A stretch of 47,226 nt of DNA from Chara braunii (taxonomy: Eukaryota; Streptophyta; Charophyceae; Charales; Characeae): the NCBI GenBank assembly GCA_003427395.1, contig BFEA01000067.1, positions 3,820,749-3,867,974 of the forward strand, written 5' to 3'. The notes beneath the pieces were generated by a model. The model searched no databases and was not told the origin of the DNA. It saw only the letters and a program-made list of their open reading frames with translations. The translations under genes were made by a program, and so were the position numbers. Positions 39,945 through 47,226 of this stretch are shown in pieces (the first letter of the stretch is position 1; every line of letters starts with the position of its first letter).

Positions 39945-42395
39945 CCTTACGATCGCACAGCCCTGACCATCATCAAAGCCGGACTCGATCCAGACAAAAA
40001 TACCCTTGCCTATCGGTGCGCCCCATCAGGAAGAGATGTACTCCCCCTCCCTTACTCGCTTTGGCAAAGAAATCTCAAGCCCATTTTCCCCCTTGACAGG
40101 CAGGGTCACACTGGGATCTTCCTTCGCATAAGGCATCCTGAGTTGCCTATGCTCCGGTCTGGGTTCTGCCCATCACAGAAAAAATGTCCAGCATGCGCCT
40201 TCCGTTATCATATTGGCAATCATAGTCTACTATCTTATCTCTAAGTCCTTATTCCCATATCATCTTTCCCAAAAATCATTCATTTTCAGTGTTTGCGACC
40301 GCCCAGCTTAGGGAAAATTTTACTGGTAATATACCATGGTAATAACATTGTCGCAGATACCAACTTCATAATAGTAATTACTCATAAGAAATAGTATATT
40401 ACTTAAGTCCCAGATGCCAATAATACCCTGCTAAGATTATCCCGATACTCATCACGCACGCACATAGAAGAGCCTATTCGAGACAACCGACTATACTGAA
40501 AAGAGTCCTTTTACACAAACATCCATCCGAAGCAAAACACCAAATACCCATCGATACAACCCTCAAGTCATAACTCAGACATTAATCAAACATCACTTCT
40601 ACCACCCAGGAACAACACAATATACATGTCATATAAGCAGGTACTCCAACCACGAATTCAAGATGTCATACAACCCACAGTAACTAGAATATACTCGTAA
40701 TCACGATCACAACATAGTAGACACAACTTATTCGTTGGGGTTGTAACTGAAGAGCACGACATGCTTTATACATAACAACATGAAGCCAATCCTACTGCCA
40801 GCTATATAACAAGATAATTCTCAAAATATACTTTAATTTATACCAGACAGAATATGACTAACACTGAGGAAATTAGCACAATACAATCGTTACCCCCTTC
40901 ATCTCTTAGGCGAAGCATATAGTGCAGAGGTGCGGTGTAATCCTCTTGAGGTAGCATCTTGACTCCTGAGCCCTGCTCTAAACTTCAAGCCTTACCGCGA
41001 CCCTCTTTGATTTCAGCGCTTGCACCTCACTAAGCCTAATCATGGTCAGATGGTCAACCCCATTCATACCCGTAAGGACACCGGATAGCGAGTTCGTATC
41101 CTTACAAATACGATGACCCTGCTTAATGCGAGACGAACCCAGATCGCTACTCCCGGACCTCTCTCACTAAGCAATAGTTGTTCCACATGGCCATCACAGC
41201 CTCAGCGAGGTAGCAAGCCCTTTCCTCCTTTCTCAACAGATAGTGTAGTTACTCTCCCATTACAGGAAAGACAACAACACCCCACTAATGGACTAGGAAC
41301 ATAGTTCCGGCATGGGTCTCACTATCAGTTTCGAGACTAATAACCGCTTCCTTAAGCCTCATCGAGGGAGTAACAACTCAAGAATGCCCTTTCACTAAGA
41401 ACAAATTATGCACGCCGACTAACTCCTTCTCAGAAGAACCACCTTCCACAGAAGTAAGTCACCCCATTCACCCCTGGTCCCATGCCAGACGTGGGCTTCA
41501 TGCAGAATCTATGTCCCCGTGAAAGGCAATCCATACATACGACATCAATCAAACAACAACCAAAACACAATAAAAGCACATGTATAGAGTCAACAAAATA
41601 ACAAAATCATAAATGCCATATATACATATATCCCATATAATTAACACATAGGCCTCTCTTCGGACTAGCCAAACCGCTATCCTAGTGGCCCCTACTTCTC
41701 GAGATCTATCGATAGTGCGAGACAGTCCACAAACGACTCAAATCATCACCAACTTACACTATCGAAGAGTCTACGCATCGTACTAGCCGTAGTACCAATC
41801 ATATCACATCTCAGCCTGGGCCCAAGGAAATATGTTTACAATTAGACTCCTCACTTCGCACTTTATCAGTCATCCCCTCACCCATGCTGATCTCGTATCA
41901 GCAACTCCCTCTAACGCAGGCGTCATATGACTAGGGGACACGCTCCATCTTAACTTGATTATCTTCCACGGCAGGCTTTTGCACAACAATCACGTAACGA
42001 GTCAAAGAGTCTTTCAACTCCAGTTAATCGCATACTAGGCAGTGCTCACAGCGCATAGTCAAAGCGCTTATCAATCTCAAGCAACCCTTACTGCACCACT
42101 CAAACCCCACTCGCAAAACTAACCCTCACTTCATGCTCTATCCAATACCTTATACGATCAACCACTTTCTCCTAATCCGGTCAATAGAGCAGAAGCGGTT
42201 ATTCTTCGCGGATTATCAACCTGCCTCAAATCAAGGCTTGGTTTCTAGGGACCCCTCAGTCCTCAGGGTACTCCCAGCGATAATCAAAATATTAGCCAAT
42301 CACTCATACAAGCGTATCAAAACTTCTCAGTTGCTTATTTCTCACTTTCATACCCGGATGTGGTTCCACCAGGGACAACGGTAGGCAGTCGTTAT

Positions 42396-42412
42396 CCCCG
42401 GCAACGGCGCCA
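42396..42412 (-). other. Primer-binding site matching plant tRNA-Asp (Ty3/gypsy type)
   Basis: The minus strand reads TGGCGCCGTTGCCGGGG, the 17-mer used as PBS by many plant Ty3/gypsy elements. It lies two bases after an LTR end CCCGACA (42415). This fixes the element's direction (minus) and the 5' LTR's end. Confidence 0.85.
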
Positions 42413-42779
42413 CCTGTCGGGCGCATCGGTCCGGCACCGCACGTGGCAGCGCGGGACCCTCTCGGCCGCGTCACGCAGGAGTTGGACCGACCTCGTCACG
42501 AACGTGCAAATGGAGCTTCCTTAGGCCGCTCCGGCCGAGTGCGCCAGCCATACCTCTCGAGAGCCCCTACGACATGATAGGGACTACGCGAGGCATAGCT
42601 TACCTCCACCTTACGGGAGCTGTCACCTCCCTTCGGAGGGCGTATCCCCGCTGACCTACCAATCCACAATACGAAAGCTACTCGGTTGCAATCGCTGAGG
42701 TGGACCAGCCGAGGGCGTTTCTCGTTCGCTGCAGCATAGGGGGTACCCGCGGTAATACACCTATCGGGCCCGCACACGA

Positions 42780-42826
42780 ACCGACGTCTTGGAGGGCTGA
42801 AGTCCCAAGTGCGGCTCGACGTCGGT
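42780..42826. repeat. Perfect 9-bp hairpin near LTR end
   Basis: ACCGACGTC (42780-42788) pairs with GACGTCGGT (42818-42826). The loop itself holds CTTGG / CCAAG. Confidence 0.8.
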
Positions 42827-42885
42827 CGACTAGGACGCATCCCACACACCACGCGCACACCACTTTACGAACACAACAATAAACC

Positions 42886-42905
42886 ACACACACACACACA
42901 CACAC
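42886..42905. repeat. Short (CA)n microsatellite
   Basis: About ten CA units inside the candidate LTR. Confidence 0.9.
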
Positions 42906-43107
42906 GAAACGATACAACACAAAGAACGCGACAACGCTCCTAACCCCTTAGTAGTCGTCCCATAACTTTCCGATGCGGAAATCGAATATGCGTCGCGCGC
43001 GAGACTTAGTATAAAACTGCGCGGACGCAGGGCTAACTCATATCGACTCGTAATGCAAGCGTGCGTAAGCGGTCGCAATGATGACGTACTATGTAGTGCC
43101 CATAATC

Positions 43108-43360
43108 AAGCGGTCCCTCGTGGATCCGAGTACCGCTTATGACACTCAAGTGTCAGACTCGAGGTGTTGTGAGGGTCCAATCCCTCACGACATTGCACGA
43201 CTGAAGGAATAGTCGTGCAGCCGCCGCGAGACCTCCGACCTTTGGTCTGAGCGTCTCGGTAGGCAAGGCAAATAGGCTCTGCACGGGGGCATATTCCTTC
43301 CCTGCAGAGTCTAGGGCTTGGGATGTCTTGGACAAGGACCTTGAATCCCGACCCAGGACC
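43108..43360. repeat. Cluster of at least six consecutive hairpins
   Basis: In order: AAGCGGT-CTCG / CGAG-ACCGCTT (43108-43138), GACACT / AGTGTC (43141-43154), GTTGTGAGGG / CCCTCACGAC (43166-43191), TGCACGACT / AGTCGTGCA (43194-43219), GAGAC / GTCTC with GACC / GGTC inside (about 43228-43258), and CTCTGCA / TGCAGAG (about 43277-43310). They adjoin with almost no spacers. Confidence 0.85.
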
Positions 43361-44160
43361 AACGTCCGACCATGAAAATTTCTAAGAAGCAAAGGATAAA
43401 AGGGGATCTCATTTTTTCTCTCAAGCCATAATCTGGCTAACCCTCGCGCACGATCACAACAAGGTGCGCACATACCCCAGACACATATAAGTATATACAT
43501 AAGGCTTATTTATATAGGACGATCACTTCTCACAGTCACAGTGGGGTTCCTCTCAGGCATATATGTATGTAATCGCAGACAGTCACATCTAGAGTCCGAA
43601 CCACAAACGCACCTGCAATCACATCAAAGATTCAATCAAAGGCCCACGCACTACACGGGGTCAACTCCAACCATTGCTTGCACTCATACCCCTTGCTTTA
43701 GCCATACAAGCCTCACTCGTGCAACTCTTAAATAAATACTCAGTACTTTTCTTGGATGACCATTCAATAAAGTCCGGGTGAAAACACAACGAAACAGTTC
43801 AATCACAAGGCTAAAACCTTTAGGTTGAGTGGCAGGAGTGGATTGGAGTTGAATCGTAAACCGACGAATCGGCAACCGAGCTGTTATCAGTGATAACAGA
43901 AGATGATCCTCAAGAGGTCAAGCTGAATCTAGTCCTGAACTTAAATCGAAGTCCAACAAAAGCTTGTACCATAAGACAGGTCAATCCCCAAGCTAAAATC
44001 ATAAATGTATAGAGAATACAACACCATAACAAATTCTAACCCAAAATCTTTCTAATTAACTAAGCCTGAATCTACCTTTAAGCAGTGCCCAAAGCAAGGG
44101 TAGACCCTGGCTTAATCTCCTCCATACAGAGTGGATTGCCAGCATCGCCACCTGTCAAAA
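43361..44160. other. No gene recognised
   Basis: AT-rich LTR interior. The short frames are not convincing. Confidence 0.4.
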
Positions 44161-44780
44161 TATAATCTATCTCATCTAAACTTAGAAAATTTCAGCAGCG
44201 CTTCCCATAGGAAAAGTGTCTTTTCAGAATTTATATCAGCCCAAATATGAAAACCAAAATAGTATCTAACTCAAGGAAGTCAAATTTTGTCTAACTCCCT
44301 GAATTAGTAAAAATTTGGGCAGCACTCCCTTTAGAAGGGGAAACTGTCCATATTTATACTAACTCATATTTGAACTCAGAATGACTCGAGTTTCGGTCAA
44401 GACAAAATTTAACTAACTCCTAAGTTTTCACAGAAATTTTGGCAGCACTCCCTCTAGAAAAGTTTTCTTCCAAAATTTACACAAGGCTAAGTCCATAATT
44501 TGAAAGTAACTTTGACTTCTCGAAGTCCAATTTTTGTCTAACTCCCTGAGTTAGCAAAAATTTGAGCAGCGCTCCCTTTAGAAAATGAGACTTTCCAGAT
44601 TTTTACTAAGCCAAGTATGAACTTAGAAAGGCCAAAATTTGACTAACTCCTTGGATTTATAGAAATTTCGGCAGCGCTTCCCGTAAAGAAAGTAACTTAC
44701 CAAAATTTATACAAGGCTAAGTATAACAAAAGATCCTAGAAAATGCAAGAATTGACCTAAGTAAAACAAACTTAGCCCAG
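44160..44780. repeat. Five tandem units of about 123 bp with GCAGCRCTYCC motif
   Basis: GCAGCGCTTCC or GCAGCACTCCC recurs at 44195, 44319, 44442, 44566 and 44671, preceded by AAATTT-type words and followed by TTAGAAAA. Between them each unit has an inverted repeat. The best is AATTTTTG-CTAACT / AGTTAG-CAAAAATT at 44529-44562 (14 pairs, one bulge). Confidence 0.88.
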
Positions 44781-44939
44781 AAAATGCAGGAATTGAAACT
44801 AACTTCTATAGCTCTAGCACGTGGCGAGCCTCTAAAGCAACTACCTGTCAACCTGAAACCCAGACCAAGTAGTAATCTCACTCAGCCACATGCAGGCCAA
44901 CCCACAAAGGTAAGTACTCTCACCATCCCCAAGCCAATC

Positions 44940-46500
44940 TGAGCAAACAATAATTCATGATCCTTCAATGATTTGAACCTTTACACCCAGCTTACATAAG
45001 GCATAGGTCAGGCCACCTGAACTTACAGAGCGTGCCCAACTTAGCCACGCCTAAGGTCAGAATACCTAAACTTATAGAGCGTTCTGACTTATCCAAGTAT
45101 ACACAAACAAAGGGCACTACTACTTCTCTCTTCCTTGGGCATATGACTTGACCACTTTAGTCGCCCTGGACTGTTTAATTAGCCAAGTTATATATACCTC
45201 TTTGCACTTAGTCTTCCAAATGGACATAGGCTGAGCCGCTCATCTTAGAACGTTGCTCAGCCTGCCCAGGTTTACCTTCAGTTATATCTCTTAATTGTAC
45301 TCTCTTCGAATTACGATAAGCTATAGTCAGGCTGTTCAATCTTATGGAACCCGCGCCTGACTAGCCTGTTCGTAGATAAAGTAATTATACAGTATAGCCA
45401 AATTTATAACCTTTGGGTTCCAACATGTGCAAAACTTTGAGTCAAATTCCCTGAACTTACAGAAGGGTCCGCCTCTGCATCTGATTCCTTTCTCTCTGAG
45501 CCATCGTATGCGTGGCATTGAGTCAAGCCCCCTGAAGTTACAGAAGGGTCTTACCCTTTGCCAGGTTCATTCCCTCAAAACAAAGGCAGGAAGAGTCTGA
45601 GCCACCTAAACTTATAGAGCGGCTCTGTCCCCTCGTTCAGAAGCAAAAAAATCTCAGGAAAACCCAAAGAAACCAAGGTAACTCAAGGCACGAAAACTTA
45701 TTGAGCGCCCTGAGTCCTTGAAAGTCACCCACAGTCAAAGTCCTCGCAAGCCAGAGCAGTCAGGACACCTAAACTTATAGAGCGTCCTGACCCTCCATGC
45801 AATTCACAGCACCGGGTCCCAGCCTCCAAAGCATTCAGGCTACCTAAACTTATAGAGCGGCCTGATTGCTTCATACAAACCCCAAAATCAACAAACACTG
45901 GGCTTTCCCAAACTTATGGGGACCTCCCAGCCTTAATGACCCAATCAGGACTGCACGCAATACTGCCTTCCTCCCAACCTTCCCCCCAGATGCATTCCCC
46001 TTTTTGTTCACAATCTGCTTTCAGACAATCAACAAGGCTGAAACTGAGATTGCACGCACGTTCCTTTACTTTAGTCTGGCTTATCTCCTGAAAGTCAACC
46101 CCAAAATCAGAGTACAGGATTCACACAATACAATCAGTCAAACCATAGAAGGATGTACAGCTAGGGGTTATAGTTGGGTTTGTAGAGGGAGTCGGGGAAT
46201 TAACACCCAGTTCCCTGCCTCCAGGACTCCTCCTGAGTCCCGGCAGAGCTCCCGCAATCGGTGGGGTGAACCTCCCACAAAGGCCTTGGCACGGGTTACG
46301 GGTGGCAATCCCGCCTGCCGCCTTCCTCTCAGAATCAGTCAGACTAGACTTAGAGTATGAAGGGCTTTCAGATCCAAGGATGGTGCTCTCAGACTCGCAG
46401 GAGAGGGCCTTGTTTCCTTCACTCGCCTGAGGGCCCCGCAATGGCGGTCGGAACGCAGTAGCCACTTAGTCAACTGGAGTCAGCCGCCTCCCGTTGGCTC
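44940..46500. repeat. Hairpin-array repeat, copy B
   Basis: Modules with core ACCTAAACTTATAGAGCG between complementary arms: GTCAGAA/TTCTGAC (45056-45088), AGGCTGAGC/GCTCAGCCT (45228-45263), TAGTCAGGC/GCCTGACTA (45324-45363), GAGCC/GGCTC (45599-45625), ACTCAaGGC/GCCcTGAGT (45681-45715), GTCAGGA/TCCTGAC (45759-45791), TCAGGC/GCCTGA (45835-45865) and CTGGG/CCCAG (45898-45930). The 3' part (46200-46500) matches 24120-24430. No protein is encoded. Confidence 0.88.
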
Positions 46501-46995
46501 CCAACAGCCCTTCAAGCCACCGCAACACCCCCGTCACAGAGTTTGATCAGTCCTCCATAGTCCCAGCGCCTCTACCTCTGACCAAGACCCCAGTTCGCAG
46601 CCTTGGGAAAGACACGCTCAATTAGGACCCCTCCCACTCCCCTTGGGTTTTATTATAAGGGGGAAGTAATAGCGCGGCCTACCCCAATCAACCCTAGTGC
46701 ACGTAACGACCGTGTGCAGCTACAAGCCGTAAGCGGCAATACGCAACTTCAAGTAGGCCCCTCACCGCCTGGCCTGGCGCCACGTCTCACAGTCACGCAG
46801 CAACCCCTAACAACGCACAGTCCAACTCTTGTAGTAATACACAGACTAAATTCGTTGCAGATGCCCAGGCTACATAGTCGCGGACTTAGAATGCACAGTG
46901 CAACACGTGGGGCAGTGCAGCATCCGACCAGCTCAGATGGTAACTACAGTCCGCAGACTGTAGGGCCCCACCATGACTGAGCTAGGGAGTCACCC

Positions 46996-47226
<231 letters not shown>

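Larger units (their letters stand above)
37254..42395 (-). other. Probable internal region of an LTR retroelement, no intact gag/pol seen
   Basis: It lies downstream (minus strand) of the PBS at 42396 and upstream of the LTR-start-like 37253. No reverse transcriptase, integrase or protease motif was recognised in any frame. The longest minus frame (39492-39944, 150 residues, Glu/Val/Ala-rich) is unassigned. The region is either a non-autonomous (LARD-like) body or decayed. A three-unit hairpin array is at 38365-38486. Confidence 0.4.

Overview
The window reads as nuclear DNA from a photosynthetic eukaryote with a large, repeat-loaded genome, most likely a streptophyte (a charophyte alga such as Chara, or an early land plant; the exact lineage is a guess). 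The evidence is an intron-split plastid-type lipoyl synthase, a plant-type L1 LINE, a Ty3/gypsy-style primer-binding site matching plant tRNA-Asp, and a type III hammerhead ribozyme of the kind carried by plant retrozymes. There is no bacterial-style gene packing.

Positions 1-12899 hold one host gene on the minus strand. It is plastidial lipoyl synthase, with five exons recognisable at 12108-12899, 7302-7483, 5393-5483, 3927-4084 and 2385-2556. All have GT/AG borders and join in phase. The last exon, which should carry the C-terminal part with the RSSY motif, was not found and probably lies left of position 1. The introns (0.1-4.6 kb) carry microsatellites, tandem duplications and small fold-back elements, including two copies of one MITE family.

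Positions 12900-14016 are the upstream region, with a SINE-like repeat split by a 120-bp MITE. Positions 14017-21530 are a plus-strand L1-type LINE: an intact 764-residue ORF1, a Nudix-like reading frame, then an endonuclease/reverse transcriptase/zinc-finger ORF2 broken by stops and frameshifts, an AATAAA signal and a 49-A tail.

Positions 21531-47226 contain no convincing host gene. They are nested, mostly non-coding transposable-element DNA. Recognisable parts are a second SINE-like copy, two long copies of a TTAA-flanked piggyBac-like non-autonomous element (a short one lies at 1868), two long homologous hairpin-array regions (about 22440-24430 and 44940-46500), LTR-end and LTR-start sequences on the minus strand with a tRNA-Asp PBS at 42396-42412, a 43-48-bp tandem array at 30.7-31.3 kb, a complete type III hammerhead ribozyme at 33116-33170, and long CT runs.

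The most unusual theme is that several unrelated repeat families in the right half consist of small hairpins whose loops are conserved while both stem arms change together, between units or between homologous copies. This suggests selection or amplification acting on RNA or DNA secondary structure. All calls come from reading the sequence by eye; no alignment, folding or database search was run.
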